Positions 1 through 7,868 are shown, numbered from the stretch's first letter. The stretch: DNA of 53,008 nt from an uncultured Coriobacteriaceae bacterium (GCA_900544245.1 UQUH01000006.1:1-53008), one strand, 5' to 3'. Notes: a model not told the origin generated them from the sequence alone. Translations and numbers: made by a program.

Positions 1-226
1 CCTACGAGTGCTGCCGTTTCCCCACGCAAACCGGGCCGGGTTAGCCGATGAACACGACGGCGCTGAAGTAGGCGGTGCCGTAGGCGAAGGCCGAAAGCCA
101 GGGACCGACGTTACGACCACCCAGGATAAAGCCGTCGACATCGCGCGAGGCCGCACGGCGCGTGTAGATGCCGACGCCGACCGCGATGGCTATGAATATG
201 ATGATGAGTAGTATTTTGACGAACAT
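1..226 (-). pseudogene. 5' fragment of a sodium:solute symporter (SSS family), frame broken
   Basis: The ATG at 226 has a good ribosome binding site (AAGGA about 8 nt upstream). It opens a protein with one N-terminal membrane helix followed by ILGGRNVGPWLSAFAYGTAY, typical of the start of sodium:solute symporters (proline, pantothenate or related solutes). The frame ends at a TAA at 41-43, where the family normally has Tyr followed by Ala-Gly. The next frame over continues with RFAWGNGS, which again looks like the family. One substitution plus a 1-nt insertion around 33-43 would explain this. The rest of the gene lies beyond the window. It may be a true pseudogene or a sequence error near a contig end. 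The substrate cannot be told from this fragment. Confidence 0.65.
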
Positions 227-527
227 GCTCTTTCCTTCTCACGGTAGTACAACGAACAGGCGGAGGCGCACACGACAAGGACATCAAGCGCACGCGTAGA
301 CATGGGGCGTCGGCACGTGCATCCCGCCGTGTGCTAGAGGTATCGATAATAGGAAAAGGTGGAGGCAAACGAGAGCGCGCTGGCATGCACGGCCGCGCCA
401 TGATGCTTCGCTATGTTCGCTCGATCGTGCAATGGTCCTCCAAATCAGAATGCGAACACTATAGACCACTTTTGCGCGCTGTAGTAGTAAATTATTCGTT
501 TTTTTTGCATATTCGCGCTCGGGGGAT
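227..527. other. Intergenic region between divergent symporter and vanZ
   Basis: About 300 bp separate the two divergent starts. It must hold both promoters, but I could not find a convincing paired -35/-10 for either. The last 50 bp before vanZ are AT-rich (T-rich run around 497-506). No RNA gene, repeat or conserved small reading frame is evident. Confidence 0.5.
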
Positions 528-1103
528 ATGATGGATGGCATGAAACGGGCGCTTGATACGAGGAAGGTGGACATGCGCGCTCTCAAAGTCGCTTCGAGCA
601 CGATTCTGACGCTCGCGATCATGGTTGCCATCTTCTCCTTCTCTGCGCAGAGTGGGGGAGAATCCGGTTCGTTGAGCGATGCGGTCGCCCGCATGCTCGC
701 TTCCGCCTTCGTCGGGGGATTCGACGCCATGCCGTCCGAGCAGCAAGCGCAGCTCATCGCCCAGATGTCCTGGCCCATACGCAAGACCGCGCATGCGTCC
801 GAGTACGCCTGCCTCGCCATATCGCTCGTCATCACGTGTTGGCAGATCGCAGCATGGCGAAGCGAGGCAAGGGGAGGAGCGGGACTTTGCCTACGACGCA
901 TCCCCTTCGTGGGCGTGACGGCGTTCGCCCTCGCGGTGCTCTATGCGTGCAGTGACGAGATTCACCAGCTCTTTATCGACGGGCGAGCGGGACAAGTCGC
1001 CGACGTGCTCGTCGATGCCTCGGGCGCGGCAATTGGCTGCCTGCTGACGTGCATACTCATATGGCGATTCATGACCAGGCGCATGAGACGACGTGAATTG
1101 TAG
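528..1103 (+). CDS. VanZ-family membrane protein
   Basis: A protein of 191 residues with the VanZ-like layout: an N-terminal helix ending in FSFSAQSG, then RKTAHASEYACLA, then CSDEIHQLFIDGRAG and a final helix. The family is named after VanZ of teicoplanin resistance, but most members have no proven function and may act on lipids or the envelope. It is one of only two plus-strand genes in the window. The start is uncertain among in-frame ATGs at 528, 531, 540 and 573; the G-rich tract at 521-525 favours the first ones. It ends 3 nt before the converging symporter gene, leaving no room for a separate terminator. Confidence 0.85.
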   Translation: MMDGMKRALDTRKVDMRALKVASSTILTLAIMVAIFSFSAQSGGESGSLSDAVARMLASAFVGGFDAMPSEQQAQLIAQMSWPIRKTAHASEYACLAISLVITCWQIAAWRSEARGGAGLCLRRIPFVGVTAFALAVLYACSDEIHQLFIDGRAGQVADVLVDASGAAIGCLLTCILIWRFMTRRMRRREL

Positions 1104-1106
1104 ACA

Positions 1107-2525
1107 CTATTTAGACATTATGACTGGTATGTTTTCATCCGCAGGTTCATCTAGATGATTTTGATAGACATAATATCTAGTTTCTCGTGCTATCATGCCC
1201 GAGAGCAAGAGGATCATGATGATGTTGGGTAGGGCCATGAGCGCGTTTCCGATATCGGAAACGGTCCAGACGATATCGCCGACACCCAATCCGCCGAGGA
1301 TTCCCACGACGACGTAGATGATCTGATAGGGGACGATCGCTCGCTTGCCGAAGAGATAGGTGGCGCAGCGGTTCCCGTAGTAGCTCCATCCCAGAATCGT
1401 CGAATAGGCAAAGCTCACCATGCCGATGACGAGCACCGGTGTGCCGACGTAGGGAATGGTGGCAAAGGCGGCATTCGCCAGATCGGCGCCAGCTTGCAGG
1501 GAACCGTCCATGACGATGTCGGGATGGGCGAGCATCGTCGAGACGAGGACGAGTCCCGTGATAAGGCATATCACAACTGTCGACCAGAAGGTACCGGTCG
1601 AGGCGATGAGTGCCTGGCGTGCGGGGTTACGGGTGCTCGCGGCCGCCGCAACGATAGGGGCCGTACCGAGGCCGGATTCGTTGGAAAACAGCCCGCGGGC
1701 ACATCCGTATTGCAAGGCGATCATGATGCCGCTGCCCACCGCGCCACCGAACGCCGCCTTGCTCGTGAACGCGCATTCGAGTATGAGCGAAAGCGTCTGG
1801 CCCAGGTATGGGGCGTTCGAGACGAGGATGATGAGGCAGCCTATCGTGTAGGCCGCAGCCATGAAGGGAACGAGCCTCTCGCAGACGCTCGTGATGGACT
1901 TGACACCACCGAATATGACCACGGCGACGAACACTGCGATGACGAGCGATACGGCCCACTTTGGAATCATGGGGAAGTTTCCGCATATGATGCCCGTCAT
2001 CGCCGATGACTGGACGGCGGAACCCGTACCCAGCGTCGCGACGACAGCAAAGGCTGCAAAGAGGATGGCTCCGAGCTTGGCCCAGAAGGGGACGGAGCCG
2101 TCAGGACGCTTGAACGCGCGCTCCCAGGCGTACATGGCTCCGCCGAGCATCTGCCCGCGATGGTCCTTGACACGGTACTTGATGGCCGCGTAGACCTCGG
2201 TGTACTTGGTCGCGATTCCGAAGACGCCCGTGAGCCACATCCAGAAGACAGCACCGGGACCGCCGGCAATGATAGCGGTTGCGACACCAACGATCGATCC
2301 GGTGCCTATGGTGCCGGCAAGGGCCGTGACCAACGCACCAAACTGCGAGACGTCACCTTCGCCTTCGTCATCCCTTTGCACGGAGAGCTTGATGGCGAGC
2401 GGCAGCTTGCGTTGTATGAACCCCGTGCGAATCGTGAGAAAGACATGCGTCCCGAGGAGGAGGCATATCATGGCGGGACCCCAGACGAAGGCGTCTACTT
2501 GATTGAGGAGCGACGCAATGTCCAT
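1107..2525 (-). CDS. Sodium:alanine/glycine symporter (AGCS family)
   Basis: A 472-residue polytopic membrane protein of the alanine or glycine:cation symporter family. It shows the family hallmarks near the N-terminus, GTIGTGSIVGVATAI followed by GGPGAVFWMW, and GLFSNESGLGTAPI in the middle. Length is normal for the family. It would import alanine, glycine or a related small amino acid with Na+. The ATG at 2525 is preceded by AT-rich sequence and only a weak, distant GGGAA, so translation initiation looks inefficient or the start may differ. It lies 42 nt downstream of dut on the same strand and might be co-transcribed with nrdR-dut, though the functions are unrelated. Confidence 0.9.
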   Translation of the reverse strand: MDIASLLNQVDAFVWGPAMICLLLGTHVFLTIRTGFIQRKLPLAIKLSVQRDDEGEGDVSQFGALVTALAGTIGTGSIVGVATAIIAGGPGAVFWMWLTGVFGIATKYTEVYAAIKYRVKDHRGQMLGGAMYAWERAFKRPDGSVPFWAKLGAILFAAFAVVATLGTGSAVQSSAMTGIICGNFPMIPKWAVSLVIAVFVAVVIFGGVKSITSVCERLVPFMAAAYTIGCLIILVSNAPYLGQTLSLILECAFTSKAAFGGAVGSGIMIALQYGCARGLFSNESGLGTAPIVAAAASTRNPARQALIASTGTFWSTVVICLITGLVLVSTMLAHPDIVMDGSLQAGADLANAAFATIPYVGTPVLVIGMVSFAYSTILGWSYYGNRCATYLFGKRAIVPYQIIYVVVGILGGLGVGDIVWTVSDIGNALMALPNIIMILLLSGMIARETRYYVYQNHLDEPADENIPVIMSK

Positions 2526-2567
2526 GATATAGTTAAGTTCCCATAAGATACGTTATCAGACATTTAG

Positions 2568-3011
2568 CTATTTGCCGGTGGAACCAAAGCCACCGGCAGA
2601 GCGCTCGGTCTCGTCGAGCTCTTCGACTTCAAGGAGTTCGACGATGGGAACCTCTTGAATGACGAGCTGGGCCACTCGGTCACCACGTTTGAGATGAATC
2701 GTGTTCCGTGCGTCCGTATTGAGCCCTATGATCTTGATTTCGCCACGATAGCCGCTGTCGATGAGTCCTGGCGTGTTGACAATGGAGAACCCTTGTTTTG
2801 CGGCGAGCCCGCTGCGCGGCTGCACGAAGCCCGCATAGCCTCCCGGTATCGCAATGGCTATGCCCGTTCCGATCAGGGTGCGCTCTCCGGGCGCGAGTAC
2901 GTGATCTTCGGCCGCGTACAGGTCGAGCCCCGCATCGCCTGGATTCGCGTATGCGGGCGTAGGTAGTCCTTCGTCAAGTTTCTTGAGCTTGAGCACGATG
3001 TTCTTACTCAT
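2568..3011 (-). CDS. dut: dUTP diphosphatase (dUTPase)
   Basis: A trimeric-type dUTPase of 147 residues, the usual length. All five conserved motifs are visible: PGDAGLDLYA (motif 1), PRSGLA (motif 2), GLIDSGYRGEI (motif 3, with the catalytic Asp), RGDRVAQLVI (motif 4) and the C-terminal GGFGSTGK (motif 5), which closes over the substrate. It hydrolyses dUTP to dUMP and pyrophosphate, keeping uracil out of DNA and feeding thymidylate synthesis. Its start overlaps the end of nrdR by 8 nt, so the two are probably translationally coupled and placed together as nucleotide-pool genes. Confidence 0.97.
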   Translation of the reverse strand: MSKNIVLKLKKLDEGLPTPAYANPGDAGLDLYAAEDHVLAPGERTLIGTGIAIAIPGGYAGFVQPRSGLAAKQGFSIVNTPGLIDSGYRGEIKIIGLNTDARNTIHLKRGDRVAQLVIQEVPIVELLEVEELDETERSAGGFGSTGK

Positions 3012-3504
3012 CTTCCAACTCCCGAATGTCTGAACCTGTCGCCGAATCGGCGACGCCCTCGGTCAGGCTCTCGAGTTCTTCGCGAAGCTCGTCGATGTCC
3101 TTGAAATCCTTGTAAACCGAGGCGAAGCGAATATAGGCCACCTTGTCTAAATCTACCAATCTTATGAGAACCTGATCCCCCAGTGACGAGGAGGGAATCG
3201 GTCCTCGGTACGTGTTGCGAATATCGTTTTCGACCATATCGACGAACGCCTCGAGCGTATGGAGCGAGACATTACGCTTGGCAGTTGCCGAAAGCAGGCT
3301 CTTGAGCAACTTGGAACGGTCAAAGGGCTCGACGTGCCCATCACGCTTGAGGACCATGATGGGCTCCTCTTCCCTTCTCTCGAAGGTCGTGAAACGTGTA
3401 CCGCATTCGAGGCATTCGCGCCTGCGCTTGATGCTCGCTCCGTCGTCGAATGAACGAGAGTCGATTACCCGGGATTCTTTACAGCTGCAGTTGGGGCAAA
3501 GCAT
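3004..3504 (-). CDS. nrdR: Transcriptional repressor NrdR
   Basis: A 166-residue NrdR. The N-terminus holds a zinc ribbon, CPNC at residues 3-6 paired with CLECG near residue 31, and the centre holds an ATP-cone beginning near VLKRDGHVEPFDR. NrdR senses ATP/dATP and represses ribonucleotide reductase genes. No nrd genes are present here, so its targets lie elsewhere. The ATG at 3504 has a strong GAGGAG 6 nt upstream. The C-terminal tail, rich in Glu and Asp, is a little longer than in many homologues. It leads into dut with an 8-nt overlap. The gene sits next to the lexA locus, as I recall for other actinobacteria. Confidence 0.97.
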   Translation of the reverse strand: MLCPNCSCKESRVIDSRSFDDGASIKRRRECLECGTRFTTFERREEEPIMVLKRDGHVEPFDRSKLLKSLLSATAKRNVSLHTLEAFVDMVENDIRNTYRGPIPSSSLGDQVLIRLVDLDKVAYIRFASVYKDFKDIDELREELESLTEGVADSATGSDIRELEDE

Positions 3505-3511
3505 TCGTTCT

Positions 3512-3549
3512 CCTCACTTTGCTTCGAATTGTCAAGTGAGGTGATTCTA
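3512..3549 (-). promoter_or_regulatory. nrdR promoter with overlapping inverted repeat
   Basis: On the minus strand an extended -10 element (TG-A-TAGAAT, TAGAAT at 3544-3549) lies upstream of nrdR without a good -35. Directly downstream is a perfect 8-bp inverted repeat, CCTCACTT (3512-3519) and AAGTGAGG (3534-3541), with a 14-nt spacer. One arm sits at the expected transcription start and the other includes the ribosome binding site. It could be an operator or, if the transcript starts early enough, a hairpin hiding the ribosome binding site. Confidence 0.45.
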
Positions 3550-3609
3550 TCAGAGAACGATGGGCCATGGCCCGAGCCTGCGGTGGCATCCGGTGCAAAC
3601 GCCCCGTGA

Positions 3610-3897
3610 TCACATGAACGAGAAGGCAAACAGCGCAACGGCGCCGAGTGCGGACGCAACGCATGCGAACGCATGCTCGCGTGAACCCTTCAAGAAACCC
3701 GGACGCACGCGTGCGTCGAGGACGTCATGCACATCCGAGACGAAGTCGTTGCCATTGAGATGGCCGAACATGTGAATGGCAAGCTCGTCTGCCAGCGAGG
3801 TGCGTTGTGTGCGAATACCGCGCACGACAGTGAGCTGCGGTTTATCCTGGGCTGGCATGAGGGCGGCCGCCGCGTTTGTCTTGTACATTGTGCTCAT
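3610..3897 (-). CDS. SOS-linked small tail-anchored protein, divergent from lexA
   Basis: A 95-residue protein of unknown family. The ATG at 3897 has a perfect AAGGAGG six nt upstream, so I chose it over a longer frame whose start at 4002 would run through LexA boxes. Residues 1-75 are soluble with no motif I recognise. Residues 77-95 (AFACVASALGAVALFAFSFM region) are a single hydrophobic segment ending at the C-terminus, so it is probably tail-anchored with the N-terminus in the cytoplasm. It is divergent from lexA and shares its three LexA boxes, which implies DNA-damage induction. Damage-induced small membrane proteins in this position are often division inhibitors (YneA of Bacillus, DivS of Corynebacterium), but I see no LysM or other shared domain. 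The function is therefore inference from context only. Confidence 0.75.
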   Translation of the reverse strand: MSTMYKTNAAAALMPAQDKPQLTVVRGIRTQRTSLADELAIHMFGHLNGNDFVSDVHDVLDARVRPGFLKGSREHAFACVASALGAVALFAFSFM

Positions 3898-3934
3898 GGT
3901 CTGCCTCCTTGCGAATGAGCATGCGTGCTCCCCC

Positions 3935-3965
3935 GTTATACACAGCGCCTGCGACACGCTTTCAA
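3935..3965 (-). promoter_or_regulatory. Promoter of the SOS-linked small gene
   Basis: On the minus strand TTGAAA (3960-3965, 5 of 6 to consensus) and TATAAC (3935-3940, 5 of 6) are separated by 19 nt, slightly long. The leftmost LexA box starts 2 bp upstream of the -35. Transcription would start near 3928, about 30 nt before the ATG at 3897. Confidence 0.5.
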
Positions 3966-3967
3966 AC

Positions 3968-4037
3968 CGAACAAGTGTTCTTTTTCCATGATATACGAAC
4001 ATTTGTTTGTTTCAAGAGAAAAACGAACATTTGTTTG
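3968..4037. promoter_or_regulatory. Three LexA (SOS) boxes in a 28-bp periodic array
   Basis: Three copies of the Gram-positive type LexA operator (consensus CGAACATATGTTCG) lie between lexA and its divergent neighbour: CGAACAAGTGTTCT at 3968-3981, CGAACATTTGTTTG at 3996-4009 and CGAACATTTGTTTG at 4024-4037. Start-to-start distance is exactly 28 bp both times. The right box overlaps the lexA -35; the left box adjoins the -35 of the small gene. This arrangement should let LexA repress both genes. Confidence 0.9.
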
Positions 4038-4063
4038 TAATTTTTCCTCGTTTCGTCTAGAAT
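4035..4063 (+). promoter_or_regulatory. lexA promoter
   Basis: TTGTAA (4035-4040) and TAGAAT (4058-4063) are 17 nt apart and sit about 27 nt before the lexA ATG. The -35 overlaps the end of the LexA box at 4024-4037, so LexA binding would block polymerase (autorepression). Confidence 0.65.
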
Positions 4064-4089
4064 CTTCGTAACGAGTCCAGGAGGATGGT

Positions 4090-4740
4090 ATGGATAAAGA
4101 AGAGCTCACCACGCGCCAGCAGCAGATACTCGACTACATTCGCAAGTGCATAGAGGTCAAGCACTACCCTCCCTCCGTGCGCGAAATCGGCCAGGCCATC
4201 GGGTTGTCCTCCCCTTCCACTGTCCACGCTCACCTCAACGCCCTCGAGGCCAAGGGGTTCATCAAACGTGATGGCGCGAAGTCACGTTCCATGGTCATCA
4301 CGGGAAGCGAGGACGAGGCCCGCGAACGCGCCAAAGTCGAGCCCCGTACCGAGTTCAACGGCCACTCCCTCGTCGAGCTTCCGCTCGTCGGTCGCGTCGC
4401 CGCAGGCACTCCGATACTCGCAGAGCAAAACATCGAGGAGGAGGTCCCTCTTCCCACCTCGTTGTTTGGCGATCGCAATTCCTTCTTGCTCACGGTGCAC
4501 GGGGATTCCATGATCAACGCGGGCATCTATAACGGCGATACGCTTCTCGTGCGCGAGCAGAGCACCGCGAACAACGGCGATATCGTCGTCGCGATGATTG
4601 ACGACGGGGCAACGGTCAAGACGTACTACAAGGAAAAGGACTGCATTCGCCTGCAACCGCACAATGACGCCATGGAGCCGATCTTCACGCGCGATGCGCA
4701 GATCCTAGGCGTCGTCACCGGTCTGTTCAGGAGCTACTAG
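4090..4740 (+). CDS. lexA: SOS repressor LexA
   Basis: A 216-residue LexA with an N-terminal winged helix-turn-helix (residues 1-65, recognition region SSPSTVHAHLNALEAKG) and a C-terminal S24 peptidase domain. The self-cleavage bond is Ala105-Gly106 within GRVAAGTP. The catalytic pair is Ser140 (HGDSM) and Lys177 (ATVKTYY). RecA filaments on single-stranded DNA trigger self-cleavage and relieve repression. The ATG at 4090 follows AGGAGG by 5 nt. Three LexA boxes upstream show autoregulation, and a fourth lies in the recA promoter. The last 36 bp overlap the converging hflX gene tail to tail. Confidence 0.98.
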   Translation: MDKEELTTRQQQILDYIRKCIEVKHYPPSVREIGQAIGLSSPSTVHAHLNALEAKGFIKRDGAKSRSMVITGSEDEARERAKVEPRTEFNGHSLVELPLVGRVAAGTPILAEQNIEEEVPLPTSLFGDRNSFLLTVHGDSMINAGIYNGDTLLVREQSTANNGDIVVAMIDDGATVKTYYKEKDCIRLQPHNDAMEPIFTRDAQILGVVTGLFRSY

Positions 4741-6048
4741 TCCCTCCGTCTCCATTTCGAATTGCCTGAACTGCTTGGCGAGGTTTGCCGGCAGGCACAC
4801 TTGCAGGTAGATCCCGTCTGCCTCGTAGCTTTCGTGGGCCACGCGCGCTTGCTCGTGCGCGATTGTCACGTACCTTCCCTGGTCATAGGGAATGCGGACG
4901 CTCATCGGCGTGTATCGGCTCGCGACTTCGCTTTCGAGGCGAACCAGAAGATCCTCGATTCCGCTTCCCGTCTTCGCGGAAATGAAGGCAGCGTCGGGAT
5001 GGAGAACCCGCAGGTGATCGAGCTCGGCAATACAATCATGCTCGATGAGGTCGATCTTGTTGAAGACGACGATACGGGGAATACCCGATGCGCCGATTTG
5101 CCCGAGGACGTCCTGGACGGCTTTGAGCTGGGCGGCACGTTGCGGTGACGCCGCATCCACGACGAGCAGCACGAGGTCAGCCTCGCGTATCTCGTCAAGT
5201 GTCGAATGGAAGGCCTCGACGAGGTTGTGCGGAAGCTTCTGTATAAAACCGACGGTATCGGTGAGCGTGACCTTGCTCGATCCGGGAAGTTCGAGCGCGC
5301 GCGTCGTCGAATCGAGTGTCGCGAACAGCTTGTCGTAAGCGAGGACGTCGGAATCGGTGAGCGCGTTCATCAAGCTCGATTTGCCGGCGTTCGTATAGCC
5401 CGCGAGGGCGACGCGGAACACGCCCGATGACGCACGGTGCTTGCGTTGCGTGTTCCTGCTGCTTTCGAGATTCGCGAGCTCGCGTCTGATGCGGCCGATG
5501 CGCTTGCGCACGAGCCTCCTGTCGACTTCGAGCTGGGATTCTCCCTCGCCGAAGCGCGATCCGACGCCACCGCCCATGCGATGTGCTGCCAGATGGCTCC
5601 ACATGCCACGCAGGCGCGGGTAGAGGTATTGGTTCTGGGCGAGCTTGACCTGCAAACGGCCCTCGCGACTCGTTGCATGCAGGGCAAAGATGTCGAGGAT
5701 GAGCGCCGTGCGGTCGATGACCTTTACGGGCTTGCCGACGATGCGCTCGAGATTGCTTTGCTGCGAAGGCGAGAGCTCGTCATCGAGTATGACGACGTCG
5801 GCATGCAGGTCATGCACGCACCGGGCGAGCTCCTCGGCCTTGCCGGCGCCGATGAAGGTGCGTGGATTGGGCGCGTCGAGCCTTTGGGACATCGTGTGGA
5901 CGACCTCGGCACCCGCCGTATTGGCGAGGCGCTCGAGCTCGGCCATCGATTCGCGTAGCGGCCAATCGGCGTTTCCGCGGTCGATGCCGACGAGTATGGC
6001 CCGTTCGGGTGCTTCCTCGGTGATGACCTCGAACTTCGGACGTGGCAT
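4705..6048 (-). CDS. hflX: GTPase HflX
   Basis: A 447-residue HflX-family GTPase. The N-terminal HflX domain ends in a Gly-rich segment (RMGGGVGSRFGEGE) and a helical region. The GTPase domain has G1 GYTNAGKS (217-224), G3 DTVG (264-267) and G4 NKID (330-333). HflX binds the 50S subunit and can split stalled or hibernating ribosomes. The gene follows dapF by 12 nt on the same strand and ends inside the lexA coding sequence on the other strand, so the two genes share 36 bp at their 3' ends. Ribosome binding sequence before the ATG at 6048 is weak (AGGCA). Confidence 0.96.
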   Translation of the reverse strand: MPRPKFEVITEEAPERAILVGIDRGNADWPLRESMAELERLANTAGAEVVHTMSQRLDAPNPRTFIGAGKAEELARCVHDLHADVVILDDELSPSQQSNLERIVGKPVKVIDRTALILDIFALHATSREGRLQVKLAQNQYLYPRLRGMWSHLAAHRMGGGVGSRFGEGESQLEVDRRLVRKRIGRIRRELANLESSRNTQRKHRASSGVFRVALAGYTNAGKSSLMNALTDSDVLAYDKLFATLDSTTRALELPGSSKVTLTDTVGFIQKLPHNLVEAFHSTLDEIREADLVLLVVDAASPQRAAQLKAVQDVLGQIGASGIPRIVVFNKIDLIEHDCIAELDHLRVLHPDAAFISAKTGSGIEDLLVRLESEVASRYTPMSVRIPYDQGRYVTIAHEQARVAHESYEADGIYLQVCLPANLAKQFRQFEMETEGLVAPEQTGDDA

Positions 6049-6060
6049 GCGTGCGCGTGC

Positions 6061-6930
6061 CTAGATTTCGACCGTGCCGGTGAAGCTCTGAGCAGCCGGA
6101 CCCGTCATGAGAACGTGGCCATCGCTTTCGCGCCACTCGATCTGGAGCGTTCCGCCGATGAGCTCGAGGGTGACCTTGCGCGGCGTGTAACCGCAAATGT
6201 GCGCCGCAACCGCCGTCGCGCACGCACCCGTTCCACAGGCAAGCGTCTCCCCGCAGCCACGCTCCCATACGCGCATGCGGATGACGTCGCCGTCAACATG
6301 AGCGAATTCGACGTTCGTCCCTTCGGGAAACGCCTCGCAGTTCTCGACAAGCGGGCCGAGCGAATCGACGAGCTCGAGCCCCTTCTTGTCGACGAAGGTC
6401 ACGGCATGGGGGTTGCCCATGGATACGCAGGTGAATCGAAGCGCATGGCCGTCGATGAAGAAATCGGCATCGAGCGCAACACGGCCGTATGGGGTCTCGG
6501 TTCCGCCAAACGTCGTCGGGACCTGCGCCGGTTCCAGTATGGGAGCGCCCATGTCGACAGTCGCCTGCGCGAGCTTTCCGTCGGCGTCGAGGGTGAAGCT
6601 GATGGGCTTGGGGCCGGAGAGCGTGTCAGCGACGAAGCTGCCGGCCTTGGGATCGACGATTCCGCGATCGACGAGGAACTTCGCGAAGCAGCGTACGCCG
6701 TTGCCGCACATCTGCGCCCTGGTTCCATCGGAGTTGTAATAATCCATGTAGGCGGCGCATTCGGGACGTGGCGAGGGCTTGACGATGATCACCCCGTCGC
6801 CTCCGATGCCAAAATGCCTGTCGCAAAGCGCCGTGATTTGCTCGGGGGTGAGAAGTATCTCGTCATCGAGGTCCTCGATCATCACAAAATCGTTGCCGAT
6901 GCCGTTGAGCTTCGCGAAATCGTATCTCAT
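6061..6930 (-). CDS. dapF: Diaminopimelate epimerase
   Basis: A 289-residue DapF, which interconverts LL- and meso-diaminopimelate for lysine and peptidoglycan synthesis. The two catalytic cysteines are visible: Cys75 in MCGNGVRC and Cys232 in ETLACGTGACA. The N-terminal NGIGNDF is also typical. The ATG at 6930 overlaps the miaA stop by 4 nt (ATGA), indicating translational coupling. dapA and dapB are about 20 kb away on the same strand. The peptidoglycan is therefore probably of the meso-diaminopimelate type, unless a downstream ligase chooses lysine. Confidence 0.97.
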   Translation of the reverse strand: MRYDFAKLNGIGNDFVMIEDLDDEILLTPEQITALCDRHFGIGGDGVIIVKPSPRPECAAYMDYYNSDGTRAQMCGNGVRCFAKFLVDRGIVDPKAGSFVADTLSGPKPISFTLDADGKLAQATVDMGAPILEPAQVPTTFGGTETPYGRVALDADFFIDGHALRFTCVSMGNPHAVTFVDKKGLELVDSLGPLVENCEAFPEGTNVEFAHVDGDVIRMRVWERGCGETLACGTGACATAVAAHICGYTPRKVTLELIGGTLQIEWRESDGHVLMTGPAAQSFTGTVEI

Positions 6931-7868
6931 GTTCGAACAGCCCCTTCAATCTCGTCTATCGCACGTCGTACAAGTGTATCAGTAATGCCCTCGTCGGCAT
7001 GTAACCATATGATTTCGGAATCGCGACGTAACCACGAGAGCTGCCGCTTCGCGTAGCGTCGCGTCGCCTGCTTTATCTGGGCGACGGCCTCGTCAAGTGA
7101 CATGTCGCCATCGAGATAGGAGACGATTTCCTTGTAGCCGATGGCCTGCCGGGCCGTGAGGCCGTCGCGAAAGCCGGCTTCGAGCAACCCGGAGACCTCC
7201 TCGACGAGGCCCGCTTCGACCATCTTCTCGACGCGTCCGTCAATGCGCTCGTAGAGCAGCGTGCGGTCGACATCGAGGGCCATCTTGATGCTCGGAATGC
7301 GTGCACAGAGCGATGCGAAGGCACGCTTGCGCATGGCGTAGCTCTCCCCCTCTTCGAGCATCTCGAGTGCCCGGACAACACGTCGGACGTTATGGGGATG
7401 GATGAGGGAGGCGCTTTCCGGGTCCTTTGCCATGAGCAGGCCATGGATGCCCTCGTCACCCAGCTCGTCGGCAAGCCGCGCGTAGCGCCGCCGGACCGGA
7501 CTCCTCTCGTCGCCGGGGGCGAACTCCATGTCGTCGAGAGCGGCGCGGACGTAGAGGCCGGTGCCTCCGCATAGCACGGGAAGATGATTGCGCGTCCGTA
7601 TCGCCGCGATGGCGGCACGCGCATCATGCTGGAACAGCGCGGCCGAATACGGCTCGCCGGGATCGAGAATGTCGATGCAGTGATACGGGACGGCGCGCTC
7701 GCCTGCCGGAACCTTTGCCGTGCCGATATCCATGCCACGGTAGATCTGCATGGAATCGACGGAGATGATCTCGCCGTCAAGAGAGGAGGCGATGACCTCG
7801 GCAAGCGCGGACTTTCCCGATGCCGTCGGGCCCTGGACGCACACGACCATGTTGGCGGCATCTGGCAT
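6927..7868 (-). CDS. miaA: tRNA dimethylallyltransferase MiaA
   Basis: A 313-residue MiaA that adds an isopentenyl group to A37 of tRNAs reading codons beginning with U. It shows the P-loop GPTASGKS (residues 13-20), the substrate-recognition segment DSMQIYRGMDIGTAK and GGTGLYVRA. MiaB, its partner in the pathway, is encoded directly upstream. The miaB stop and the miaA start share one base (TGATG), so they are coupled. The miaA stop overlaps dapF by 4 nt. Confidence 0.97.
   Translation of the reverse strand: MPDAANMVVCVQGPTASGKSALAEVIASSLDGEIISVDSMQIYRGMDIGTAKVPAGERAVPYHCIDILDPGEPYSAALFQHDARAAIAAIRTRNHLPVLCGGTGLYVRAALDDMEFAPGDERSPVRRRYARLADELGDEGIHGLLMAKDPESASLIHPHNVRRVVRALEMLEEGESYAMRKRAFASLCARIPSIKMALDVDRTLLYERIDGRVEKMVEAGLVEEVSGLLEAGFRDGLTARQAIGYKEIVSYLDGDMSLDEAVAQIKQATRRYAKRQLSWLRRDSEIIWLHADEGITDTLVRRAIDEIEGAVRT

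Noticed and set aside
2573..2598. Perfect 9-bp hairpin at the end of dut, as a terminator
   Set aside because: The stem is made by codons of the conserved GGFGSTG motif and no T-tract follows, so it may be a by-product of the protein sequence.
3898..4002. A longer version of the SOS-linked protein starting at 4002
   Set aside because: The extension would run through two LexA boxes and the promoter and has no ribosome binding site. The ATG at 3897 has a perfect one.
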